10,763 nucleotides of DNA from Gammaproteobacteria bacterium (GTDB lineage Bacteria > Pseudomonadota > Gammaproteobacteria > Arenicellales > Spongiicolonaceae), in the NCBI GenBank assembly GCA_007570945.1, contig RKSH01000044.1, positions 1 through 10,763 of the forward strand, read 5' to 3'. The position numbers and the translations under genes were made by a program. The first letter of the stretch is position 1, and every line of letters starts with the position of its first letter. Positions 4,886-10,763 of the stretch are shown piece after piece. The notes under the pieces were generated by a model. It had not been told where the DNA came from and did not search any database. It saw nothing but the letters and a program-made list of their open reading frames with translations.

Positions 4886-7569
4886 TTTTGGCGGGTTCGT
4901 CAACGCCGCCGGCGCGGCGGGCGGCGCCGGTTGCGGTGCGGCGGGCGGATTACCGGCCGCCGGCGTTTTTGGTGCGGACGGCGGAGCTCACGTTTAAATT
5001 GGACGAGCGGCGCACCGAAGTCACCAACCGCATGCGGGTAACAGTCAATCCTGAGTGTGCAACCGGCGGCGGCGCGCTGGCGCTAGACGGCGAGGCCGAG
5101 TTGACCGGCGTTGCGGTGGACGGAGTCGCGATGGGCGAGTCTGAGTTCACCGTCGCCGATGGCCGGCTCACCATTCCCGGAGTCACCGGTGACGCTTTTG
5201 TCACCGTCACCACCGTTGTCAACCCGGCGGCCAACACTTCGCTGATGGGACTCTACAGTTCCGGCGGCGCGCTATGCACCCAGTGCGAGGCCGAGGGCTT
5301 TCGGCGCATCACTTTCTTCCCCGACCGCCCGGATGTGATGGCGGTGTTCACCGTCACCATCACCGCCGATGCCGCCCGCTGGCCGGCGCTGCTGTCCAAC
5401 GGCAATTTGGTTGGGCAGAGCGCCGAAGACGGCATGCACACCGTCACCTGGCACGACCCGCACCCCAAGCCGTGCTACCTGTTCGCGCTGGTGGCCGGCG
5501 ACTTTGCGCATCTGGCCGGCGAGTTCACCACCGCGAGCGGCCGCCGCGTTGACCTGCGCGTGTTCGCGGACAAACAAAACATCAAGAGATGCGCGTTTGC
5601 GCTGGCCGCGCTGAAAAAAGCCATGGCCTGGGACGAGAAAGTGTACGGGCGCGAGTACGACCTGGACACCTACATGATTGTCGCCGTGGACGACTTCAAC
5701 ATGGGCGCCATGGAAAACAAGGGGCTGAACATTTTCAACACGCGCTACGTCCTGGCCGACGAGAACAGCGCCACCGACGACGACTTCGCCGGCGTGGAAA
5801 GCGTCATCGCGCATGAGTATTTTCACAACTGGTCGGGCAACCGCGTCACCTGCCGCGACTGGTTTCAACTGAGTTTGAAGGAGGGCTTCACCGTGTTCCG
5901 CGACCAGCAGTTCACCGCCGACCACGGCTCGCCCGGCGTCAAGCGCATTGAAGACGCCGGCCTGCTGCGCACCCACCAGTTCCGCGAGGACGCCGGCCCC
6001 ATGCGCCACCCGGTGCAGCCCGATTCGTACCAGGAGATCAGCAACTTCTACACGCTCACCGTCTACAACAAAGGCGCCGAGGTGGCGCGCATGATGCACG
6101 GCCTTATGGGCGCCGCCAACTTCCGGCGCGGCGCCGATTTGTATTTCGCGCGCCACGACGGCTGCGCCGTCACCATTGAACAATTTGTCCGCACGCAGGA
6201 GGAGGCCGGCGGCGTTGACCTCGGCCAGTTCCGCCGCTGGTACCACCAGGCCGGCACGCCGAGGGTGACGGTGGAACGTTCCTTCGATGCCGCCGCGCAA
6301 ACGTTGACCCTGGACCTGCGCCAGCAGCCGGCGCTGGACGGGCAGAAGATGCTGCACATTCCGCTGCGCCTGGCGCTGCTGGGCGAGGACGGCGCGCACT
6401 TGCCGCTGCATGCGGTGGACGGCGCCAGGGCGGTGACGGTGGATGGCGCTGATGCGGCGGAGGCGATGGTGGAATTAAAGACGCCGCGCCTGCGGGTGGT
6501 GTTCGGCGGTCTGCAAACGCCGCCGTTGGTTTCCATTCTGCGCGGCTTCTCGGCGCCGGTGATTTTGTCCATGGCGGAAACCGAGTCTGAACTTGCGCGG
6601 CGCATGGCGGTGGACAGCGATTCGTTTAACCGCTGGGACGCCGCGCAACGTTACGCCTGCAAAGTGCTGCTCAGAAAAGTACGCGCGCTGCAGGAGGCGG
6701 CGGATGCGCCGGCGGAAACGCTGTTCCACCGTGCATTCGGCGATGCGCTGGCATCGGAAACGGCGGACGCCGACCCGGCATTGCTGGGCGCGGTGTTGAG
6801 CTTGCCGGATGAGATTTACCTTGGCGAGCAAATGGCGTGCGTGGACACCGAGGCGGTGCACCGCGCGCGGCTGGACCTGCGGCGGCGGCTGGCGGCAACA
6901 CATGCGGATGCGCTGCTGGCGGCCTATCAAAAGTTGGGCGAGGGTGGGGGCGCGTACCGTTTTGACCCGGTGAGCGCCGGGCGGCGGCGGTTGCGCAATG
7001 TTTGCCTCGGCTACCTGGCGCTGCTGGCCGGGGACAAGTTTCAGCAACTGGCCGTGGCGCAGTTTGCGCGCGCCGCCAACATGACCGACACATTGGCCGC
7101 CCTCGGCGCATTGGCCAACAGCGATTCGGCGGCGCGCGCGGATGCGCTGGCGGCGTTTTACCAAAAGTGGCGCGGCGAACCGCTGGTGGTCGACAAGTGG
7201 CTGGCGATTCAGGCCGCATCGCGCCTGCCCGGCGCGTTGGCGCGGGTGCGCGAGTTGCGCGATTCCGAAGCATTCGCCCTCACCAACCCGAACAAGGTTT
7301 ACGCGCTGCTCGGCACTTTCGCCCACCGCAACCCGCTGCACTTTCACGCCGCCGACGGTGAGGGCTACCGTTTCATCGCCGACTGCATCATGGAACTGGA
7401 TCCGCTGAACCCGCAGGTGGCGGCGCGGCTGGCGCTGGCTTTTTCGCCGTGGCGCAGATACGACCCCGGGCGGCAGGCGAAAATGCAAACCCAGATGCGC
7501 CGCATCATGGCGCAACGCGGTTTGTCGCGCGACAGCGGTGAAATCATCGGCAAAAGTCTGGATGGCTGA
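4873..7569 (+). CDS. pepN: Aminopeptidase N, M1 family, enterobacterial type
   Basis: The 898-residue zinc aminopeptidase removes N-terminal residues from peptides in the cytoplasm. The exopeptidase motif GAMEN is at 278-282. The zinc site is HEYFH at 314-318 plus Glu337 exactly 18 residues later, so His314, His318 and Glu337 bind zinc and Glu315 is catalytic. Tyr398 in TVYNKG corresponds to the transition-state Tyr381 of E. coli PepN, and Glu139 in CTQCEAEGF to Glu121, a constant offset of 17-18. Four domains are expected by analogy: N-terminal beta (about 1-210), catalytic (to 460), beta sandwich (to 565) and helical C-terminal domain. The extra length is mainly a Gly/Ala/Arg-rich N-terminal stretch before DYRPPAF, so the true start could be slightly downstream, for example GTG at 4882. 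It overlaps the amidotransferase upstream and the VWA gene downstream (8 nt). Confidence 0.97.
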   Translation: MGGVILAGSSTPPARRAAPVAVRRADYRPPAFLVRTAELTFKLDERRTEVTNRMRVTVNPECATGGGALALDGEAELTGVAVDGVAMGESEFTVADGRLTIPGVTGDAFVTVTTVVNPAANTSLMGLYSSGGALCTQCEAEGFRRITFFPDRPDVMAVFTVTITADAARWPALLSNGNLVGQSAEDGMHTVTWHDPHPKPCYLFALVAGDFAHLAGEFTTASGRRVDLRVFADKQNIKRCAFALAALKKAMAWDEKVYGREYDLDTYMIVAVDDFNMGAMENKGLNIFNTRYVLADENSATDDDFAGVESVIAHEYFHNWSGNRVTCRDWFQLSLKEGFTVFRDQQFTADHGSPGVKRIEDAGLLRTHQFREDAGPMRHPVQPDSYQEISNFYTLTVYNKGAEVARMMHGLMGAANFRRGADLYFARHDGCAVTIEQFVRTQEEAGGVDLGQFRRWYHQAGTPRVTVERSFDAAAQTLTLDLRQQPALDGQKMLHIPLRLALLGEDGAHLPLHAVDGARAVTVDGADAAEAMVELKTPRLRVVFGGLQTPPLVSILRGFSAPVILSMAETESELARRMAVDSDSFNRWDAAQRYACKVLLRKVRALQEAADAPAETLFHRAFGDALASETADADPALLGAVLSLPDEIYLGEQMACVDTEAVHRARLDLRRRLAATHADALLAAYQKLGEGGGAYRFDPVSAGRRRLRNVCLGYLALLAGDKFQQLAVAQFARAANMTDTLAALGALANSDSAARADALAAFYQKWRGEPLVVDKWLAIQAASRLPGALARVRELRDSEAFALTNPNKVYALLGTFAHRNPLHFHAADGEGYRFIADCIMELDPLNPQVAARLALAFSPWRRYDPGRQAKMQTQMRRIMAQRGLSRDSGEIIGKSLDG

Positions 7570-8275
7570 GGATAAAAAATTACGCCCGGCCTCGGATGCG
7601 GCGATTCAGGAATTTCTGAACAAAGCGGCGTCGCTGCCGGTGAAAAAATCCACGGGCGAAAAATGCGGCCGGCTGATTTTCGGCATGGACGCCACCGCCA
7701 GCCGCCAGCCGGCCTGGGACCGCGCCTGCCAAATTCAGGGGCAGATGTTTGTGGAAACCGCGGCCCTCGGCGGACTGGCGATTCAACTTGTCTACTACCG
7801 CGGCTTTCATGAATTTTACGCCGGCGCCTGGCACACCGACTCCCAAGGCTTGCTCGCTGAGATGACGCGCGCCGCTTGCGCCGGCGGCTTGACCCAAATC
7901 GGCCGCCTGCTGCGCCATGCGCAAAAAGAAAACGCGCGGGAAAAAGTCCACGCCGTGGTGTTTGTCGGCGACTGCATGGAGGAGGAGGTGGACCGGCTGG
8001 CGCACGAGGCCGGCAAACTGGGCATGGCCGGGGTGCCGGTGTTCGTGTTTCAGGAAGGCTTGGACGCGGTGGCGGAAAAAGCGTTCCGTGAAATTGCAAA
8101 ATTGTCCGGCGGCGCGTGGTGCTCTTTTGATGCCGGCAGCGCGCGCCAGTTGCGCGACCTGCTCGGCGCGGTGGCGGTGTTTGCCGCCGGCGGGCGGCGG
8201 GCGTTGCTGAAATACGGTGAAGGCCGCGGCGGCGCAGTGCTGCGGTTAACGCGGCAGTTCGGGGGCGGGCGGTGA
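7562..8275 (+). CDS. VWA-domain protein with MIDAS-like metal site, paired with a J-protein
   Basis: This 237-residue soluble protein has no signal peptide or membrane segment. After a short helical N-terminus it shows a von Willebrand factor A fold. FGMDATASRQPAW at 40-52 gives the metal-ion-dependent adhesion site as Asp43-x-Thr45-x-Ser47, a DxTxS variant of DxSxS. Thr111 in AGGLTQIG and Asp137 in VVFVGDCMEEE are the expected second and third MIDAS positions. The C-terminal third continues the alternating strand-helix pattern (VPVFVFQE, then GAWCSFD). VWA proteins usually act as scaffolds in metal-dependent protein complexes; the partner here is unknown. The GTGA overlap with the following J-protein gene suggests coupled translation and joint function. 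The ATG at 7562 overlaps the pepN stop by 8 nt. A GTG at 7538 would add eight residues reading through the end of pepN. Confidence 0.8.
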   Translation: MAEDKKLRPASDAAIQEFLNKAASLPVKKSTGEKCGRLIFGMDATASRQPAWDRACQIQGQMFVETAALGGLAIQLVYYRGFHEFYAGAWHTDSQGLLAEMTRAACAGGLTQIGRLLRHAQKENAREKVHAVVFVGDCMEEEVDRLAHEAGKLGMAGVPVFVFQEGLDAVAEKAFREIAKLSGGAWCSFDAGSARQLRDLLGAVAVFAAGGRRALLKYGEGRGGAVLRLTRQFGGGR

Positions 8276-9021
8276 TTCGCCTGGTCATCGGCGGGCTTGC
8301 GCTGCTCGGGCTGATGTGGTTTCTGGCCTGGCTGGGCCGCGCGCCGCCGCAAAAACGGGCCAAGGCGGTTAAACTTTTTTTGTTGTACGCCGCCGCCGCG
8401 CTGCTGTTGTTTTTAATTTTCAGCGGCAAGTTGCACCCGTTGTTTGCGCTGGTGACCGCGCTGCTGCCGTGGATTCAGCGCGCGCTGCTGGTGCGCCGCG
8501 CATTTAATTTTTTCAAGTCGGCGCGCGGGCCCACGCCGGGGCAGCAGTCCGCCGTGCACTCGGCGCACCTGCGCATGACCCTGGACCACGACAGCGGCGC
8601 CATGGACGGTGAAATCACCGCCGGCACGCACCGCGGCCGGCGGCTGAGCGAGTTGGATTTTGCCGCGCTCAGCGCTCTGCTGGCCGAGTACCGCGCCGCC
8701 GATGCGCAGTCGGCGCAACTGCTGGAGACTTATCTGCAGCGCGAGCACGCCGCCGACTGGGCCGCCGCCGATGAGGGTGAGGACGGTGGGGGCGGGGGCG
8801 CCGCCGGCGCGGAAATGGCCGAGTTGTCGGTGGCCAAGGCCTACGAGGTGCTGGGCCTCGCCGAGGGCAGCGGGCGCGAGGCGGTGGCGGCGGCGCACAA
8901 AAAATTAATGCAAAAATTTCACCCCGACCGCGACGGCGGTTCTTCCTATCTCGCCGCGACGATTAATCAGGCGCGTGACGTGCTGCTGCGGCATCTGGAC
9001 AACTCGGAGACCAAACCATGA
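8272..9021 (+). CDS. Membrane-anchored J-domain protein, TIM14/Pam18-like
   Basis: The 249-residue protein begins with two hydrophobic helices (about 3-21 and 34-51, the latter followed by a further apolar stretch to 66). A cytoplasmic region follows, with MTLDHDSGAMDGEI at 102-115 and an LSELDFAALSALL helix. After a Gly/Glu-rich linker (165-180) a compact J domain occupies about 186-243. The HPD triad that stimulates DnaK ATPase is intact at 217-219. The following DGGSSYLAATINQARDVLL closely resembles mitochondrial TIM14/Pam18, whose J domain is likewise C-terminal behind a membrane anchor. The likely role is recruiting DnaK to the inner membrane for a specific client. It starts at a GTG inside the VWA stop (GTGA) and ends in an ATGA overlap with the GST gene. 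Function beyond Hsp70 recruitment is unknown. Confidence 0.88.
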   Translation: MIRLVIGGLALLGLMWFLAWLGRAPPQKRAKAVKLFLLYAAAALLLFLIFSGKLHPLFALVTALLPWIQRALLVRRAFNFFKSARGPTPGQQSAVHSAHLRMTLDHDSGAMDGEITAGTHRGRRLSELDFAALSALLAEYRAADAQSAQLLETYLQREHAADWAAADEGEDGGGGGAAGAEMAELSVAKAYEVLGLAEGSGREAVAAAHKKLMQKFHPDRDGGSSYLAATINQARDVLLRHLDNSETKP

Positions 9022-9644
9022 CCATTGCACTGCACACCTGGGGCACACCCAACGGCCGCAAAATTTCCATCGCCCTGGAAGAAATGCAACTGCCGTACCG
9101 GGTGCACCCGGTGAACATCACCGCCGGCGAGCAATTCGCCCCGGCGTTTCTCGCCGTCAGCCCCAACAACCGCATCCCGGCCATCGTCGACCCCGACGGC
9201 CCCGGCGGCGAGCCCATCACGTTGTTTGAAAGCGGCGCGATTTTAATTTACCTCGCCGTCAAGAGCGGAAAATTCTACCCGCAACGACCGCGGCAAAGAA
9301 TGGAGGTGCTGCAATGGCTGATGTGGCAGATGGGCGGCTTCGGCCCGATGCTCGGACAGGCGCACCACTTCCGCCGCTTTGCCGGCGAAAATGTTCCCTA
9401 CGCCATTGAGCGATACACCGGTGAGTCGGCGCGCTTATACGGCGTGCTGGACAAGCAACTGGCCGGACGCGAGTTTGTCGCCGGTGATTATTCCATCGCC
9501 GACATGGCGATTTATCCGTGGGCCGCGCGCCACGAATGGCAAGGCGTGGCGCCGGAACAGTATCCGCAGTTTCAACGTTGGTTTACAACAATGTCGGCGC
9601 GGGAAGCGGTGATTAAGGGGATGGCAGTGCCGGCGGCGGCTTAG
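9018..9644 (+). CDS. YfcG/YghU-like (Nu-class) glutathione transferase, disulfide-bond oxidoreductase
   Basis: The 208-residue cytoplasmic protein has an N-terminal thioredoxin-like domain (1-82) and a C-terminal helical domain. It matches the Nu-class GSTs rather than generic ones. Diagnostic segments are TPNGRKISIALEE (10-22), SPNNRIPAIVD (48-58), the glutathione gamma-glutamyl contact FESGAI (70-75), WQMGGFGPMLGQAHHF (103-118), PYAIERY (127-133) and the folding motif YSIADMAIYPW (158-168). E. coli YfcG has little classical transferase activity and reduces disulfides using glutathione. The absence of a catalytic Cys near residue 10 and the presence of Thr10/Asn12 agree with that mode. The ATG overlaps the J-protein stop (ATGA), and this is the last gene of the chain. 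Its stop at 9642-9644 abuts the repeat region that follows the convergent regulator. Confidence 0.92.
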   Translation: MTIALHTWGTPNGRKISIALEEMQLPYRVHPVNITAGEQFAPAFLAVSPNNRIPAIVDPDGPGGEPITLFESGAILIYLAVKSGKFYPQRPRQRMEVLQWLMWQMGGFGPMLGQAHHFRRFAGENVPYAIERYTGESARLYGVLDKQLAGREFVAGDYSIADMAIYPWAARHEWQGVAPEQYPQFQRWFTTMSAREAVIKGMAVPAAA

Positions 9645-9766
9645 CCGCGGGCGTTTTCTACGTCGGAGTCACCGTTCTCGAAGTCAGAGTCATCGTCTCC
9701 GAGGTCGGATGCGCCATTTTTAACGTCGCAACCACCACTTCCGCCTCCGGAGTCACCGTCTTAGCC
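9641..9766. repeat. Degenerate 21-bp tandem repeat between the GST and Crp/Fnr genes
   Basis: Starting at 9662, five imperfect 21-bp units begin at 9662, 9683, 9704, 9725 and 9746. The shared core is GTCGGAGTCACCGT. The 12-mer CGGAGTCACCGT is exact at 9664-9675 and 9748-9759, which is four periods apart; other units match the first at roughly 12-15 of 21 bases by hand count. A partial unit covers 9641-9661. The minus-strand frame of the Crp/Fnr gene continues through the array after its TAA (9761-9763) and stays open to a TAA at 9641-9643. It would encode about 39 acidic residues with a heptad consensus of x-E-N-G-D-S-D (for example LGDDDSD and FENGDSD). No good terminator is evident in this gap between convergent genes. 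Confidence 0.6.
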
Positions 9767-10489
9767 TCCGCCGGCACTGTCCGGCGCGCCCTGCTCCACG
9801 CTGTACGCGTGTTCGGCAAGGCGCGCGATGTCCGGCACCGACAACAATTTACGCGCGCGGCGTTGTTTGACCAGGCCGCGCCGTTGCAGGTCGCCAATCT
9901 CCCGCGACACCACCTCGCGCGCGGTGCCAATGTGGCCGGCCAGCGCGCTATGCGACGGCAACGGGCAGTCGGGCGCGCTGTTGGCGTCGTCCGGCGCCCG
10001 GTGCTCAGCAGCCAGGCGCAACAACTCGGCATGCACGCGGCTGCGGACATTGCGCGCGCTGATGGTGAACACGCGCTCGCACAGGCGGCGGATAATCGCG
10101 CTCAGCCGCCGCAACACCGCCGCACACACATCGTTGTGGCCGCGCAACAGGAACCAGAACTGCTCGGCGTCCACATAGGCCAGCGTCACGTCGGTGAGCG
10201 CCACCACGCCGGTGGTGCGCGGCAGGCCGTCGATGGCCGCCAGTTCACCAAACATCTGCCCGGCCGCCAAATCCTCAAACGGCACCTCGCGCCCGTCACT
10301 GGTCAGCAGCGTCACCCGCAGCATGCCGGAGACCACGAAGTAAACATGGCGCACCGCATGTTCGCGCTGGCGAAACACCGGCTGCCCGCGGCGGCGGCGC
10401 AACGGCCGGCAGTGCAACGCAATGGCGCGGCGCTGTTCGGACGGCAGGGAGGAGAAGATTTCAATGTGGCTGAGGAAGTCACCGTCCAT
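9761..10489 (-). CDS. Crp/Fnr-family transcriptional regulator
   Basis: The 242-residue protein has an N-terminal cyclic-nucleotide-binding-like beta roll (about 1-115), a long dimerisation helix (about 116-160) and a C-terminal winged helix-turn-helix. The recognition region is HSALAGHIGTAREVVSREIG (180-199), followed by LQRRGLVKQRR. The phosphate-binding cassette reads FGELAAIDGLPRTTG. Glu82 and Arg91-Thr92 align with the cAMP ribose- and phosphate-contacting Glu72 and Arg82-Ser83 of E. coli CRP, so binding of cAMP or cGMP is plausible but unproven. The N-terminal cysteines that would hold an FNR iron-sulfur cluster are absent. The ATG at 10489 is supported by GGAG 8 nt upstream, unlike most genes here, and a sigma70-like promoter lies further up. 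The frame resumes after the stop as an acidic repeat tail. Targets cannot be read from this window. Confidence 0.93.
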   Translation of the reverse strand: MDGDFLSHIEIFSSLPSEQRRAIALHCRPLRRRRGQPVFRQREHAVRHVYFVVSGMLRVTLLTSDGREVPFEDLAAGQMFGELAAIDGLPRTTGVVALTDVTLAYVDAEQFWFLLRGHNDVCAAVLRRLSAIIRRLCERVFTISARNVRSRVHAELLRLAAEHRAPDDANSAPDCPLPSHSALAGHIGTAREVVSREIGDLQRRGLVKQRRARKLLSVPDIARLAEHAYSVEQGAPDSAGGG

Positions 10490-10497
10490 GACAGTTG

Positions 10498-10501
10498 CTC
10501 C
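10498..10501 (-). promoter_or_regulatory. Shine-Dalgarno sequence of the Crp/Fnr gene
   Basis: On the minus strand GGAG lies 8 nt upstream of the ATG at 10489. It is the clearest ribosome-binding site in the window and fixes the start of the regulator. Confidence 0.6.
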
Positions 10502-10554
10502 GGCAGGTTGGCAATTAAAGCGACAGGCGCCGCGTGGGGACGGGACGCTTGGGT

Positions 10555-10584
10555 AATCTACCTGGGCGGGTGAGGGGTTGTCAA
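10555..10584 (-). promoter_or_regulatory. Sigma70-like promoter of the Crp/Fnr gene
   Basis: On the minus strand a perfect -35 TTGACA (10584-10579), an 18-nt spacer and -10 TAGATT (10560-10555, four of six) precede the gene. A start near 10548 would give a leader of about 60 nt that includes the GGAG site. The words CCTTGACAAC and GGTAGATT, which contain the -35 and -10, both occur again at the window end (10755-10746 and 10763-10756). There they are in the opposite order, so the second pair is not an equivalent promoter. Confidence 0.65.
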
Positions 10585-10587
10585 GGG
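10564..10587 (+). other. G-quadruplex motif overlapping the Crp/Fnr promoter
   Basis: Four G-runs on the plus strand (10564-10566, 10568-10570, 10574-10577, 10585-10587) are separated by loops of 1, 3 and 7 nt. This satisfies the usual G3+N1-7 rule. The motif covers most of the promoter spacer and the whole -35 box, on the template strand for the regulator. Whether it folds is not known from sequence. Confidence 0.5.
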
Positions 10588-10763
10588 TTTTTTTCGGTCG
10601 GGATTTTGGGGTTTTTGAGGGTGATGGTTGGGGGGTGGCTTGGCATGGGGATCACCCCAAACGTGGCTTGGATTGGGGGTTTTTACGTGATTTGCCCCAC
10701 ATCTTAGCGGAGGTGGGGATGGTTGCGGCGTTCATTGCCTTTTCCGTTGTCAAGGAATCTACC
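10585..10763. other. G-rich intergenic region with competing hairpins and short repeats
   Basis: No convincing gene lies here. The plus strand is rich in G-runs and T-runs and is clearly less GC-rich than the genes. GTGGCTTGG occurs at 10635-10643 and 10663-10671. TGGGG (10646-10650) can pair with CCCCA (10655-10659) across a 4-nt loop. Alternatively CCCCAA (10655-10660) can pair with TTGGGG (10673-10678), and that second hairpin is followed by TTTTT (10680-10684), as in an attenuator read on the plus strand. CCCCAC and GTGGGG frame a third possible stem at about 10695-10718. A 27-codon minus-strand frame (10735-10652) is present but not supported as a gene. Confidence 0.35.

Noticed and set aside
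5272..6411. 379-codon minus-strand frame opposite pepN
   Set aside because: It mirrors the codon pattern of pepN's catalytic region and has no motif of its own.
7538..7561. Upstream GTG start for the VWA protein
   Set aside because: It would add eight residues encoded within the end of pepN with no ribosome-binding site. The ATG at 7562 fits the overlap pattern better, though I cannot exclude the GTG.
9636..9648. Hairpin GCGGC-TTA-GCCGC at the end of the GST gene as a terminator
   Set aside because: The stem is only five pairs with a 3-nt loop. The nearest T-run is four T several bases later, too weak to call on either strand.
9662..9766. CRISPR array
   Set aside because: The 21-bp units are contiguous and degenerate, with no unique spacers and no cas genes nearby.
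9662..9766. EF-hand or dockerin-like calcium loop in the acidic repeat
   Set aside because: The Asp spacing does not fit DxDxDG loops, and the segment lies behind a stop codon.
9809..10573. 254-codon plus-strand frame opposite the Crp/Fnr gene
   Set aside because: It is antisense to a regulator with clear effector and helix-turn-helix motifs. The product is Arg/Ala/Gln-rich without recognisable features.
10646..10670. CRP or FNR operator for autoregulation upstream of the regulator
   Set aside because: Neither TGTGA-N6-TCACA nor TTGAT-N4-ATCAA is present. The symmetric GGGG/CCCC word is better explained as a hairpin or simple G-rich sequence.

Overview
The window is GC-rich (by eye about two thirds G+C), densely coding DNA from a proteobacterium, most likely gammaproteobacterial. 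The enterobacterial-type aminopeptidase N, the ZapE ATPase, CysQ and a YfcG-like glutathione transferase all point that way. A von Willebrand factor A (VWA) protein paired with a membrane J-protein is an arrangement I associate more with Alphaproteobacteria, so the assignment is an inference. I see no insertion sequences, CRISPR arrays, tRNA or rRNA. The genes look like ordinary chromosomal housekeeping genes, with some unusual regulatory or repeat structure at the right-hand end.

Layout, left to right. Positions 1-289 (minus) hold the N-terminal part of a secreted or lipid-anchored SNase-like nuclease cut by the window edge. Diverging from it are a CoA-pyrophosphatase-type Nudix hydrolase (327-935) and moaA (945-1970), which ends in a hairpin plus T-tract. 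zapE (1993-3087, minus) converges on moaA and diverges from cysQ across only 40 bp. From cysQ onward a tightly packed plus-strand chain runs to 9644: cysQ, a 62-residue two-helix membrane protein, a class I glutamine amidotransferase, pepN, a VWA protein, a membrane-anchored TIM14-like J-protein and a YfcG-like GST. From the small membrane protein on, all junctions overlap by 4-13 nt, so this is probably one transcription unit. A Crp/Fnr-family regulator (9761-10489, minus) converges on it. About 274 bp of unusual, G-rich noncoding sequence follows to the window end.

The chain does not form one obvious pathway. CysQ clears 3'-phosphoadenosine 5'-phosphate, PepN trims peptides, and the GST handles glutathione disulfides. 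The VWA/J pair is the part with unknown function and is the best candidate for a little-described system: a soluble metal-site VWA protein translationally coupled to a J-protein that would recruit DnaK to the membrane.

The most unusual DNA is at the right. A degenerate 21-bp tandem repeat follows the crp-like stop codon and continues its reading frame as an acidic Asp/Ser/Gly heptad tail. A predicted crp-like promoter has a G-quadruplex motif across its spacer and -35 box, and the sequence upstream can form competing hairpins. A second pattern is that the transcription-unit heads mostly lack Shine-Dalgarno sequences but carry -10-like hexamers 6-7 nt before the start codon, which suggests leaderless mRNAs.
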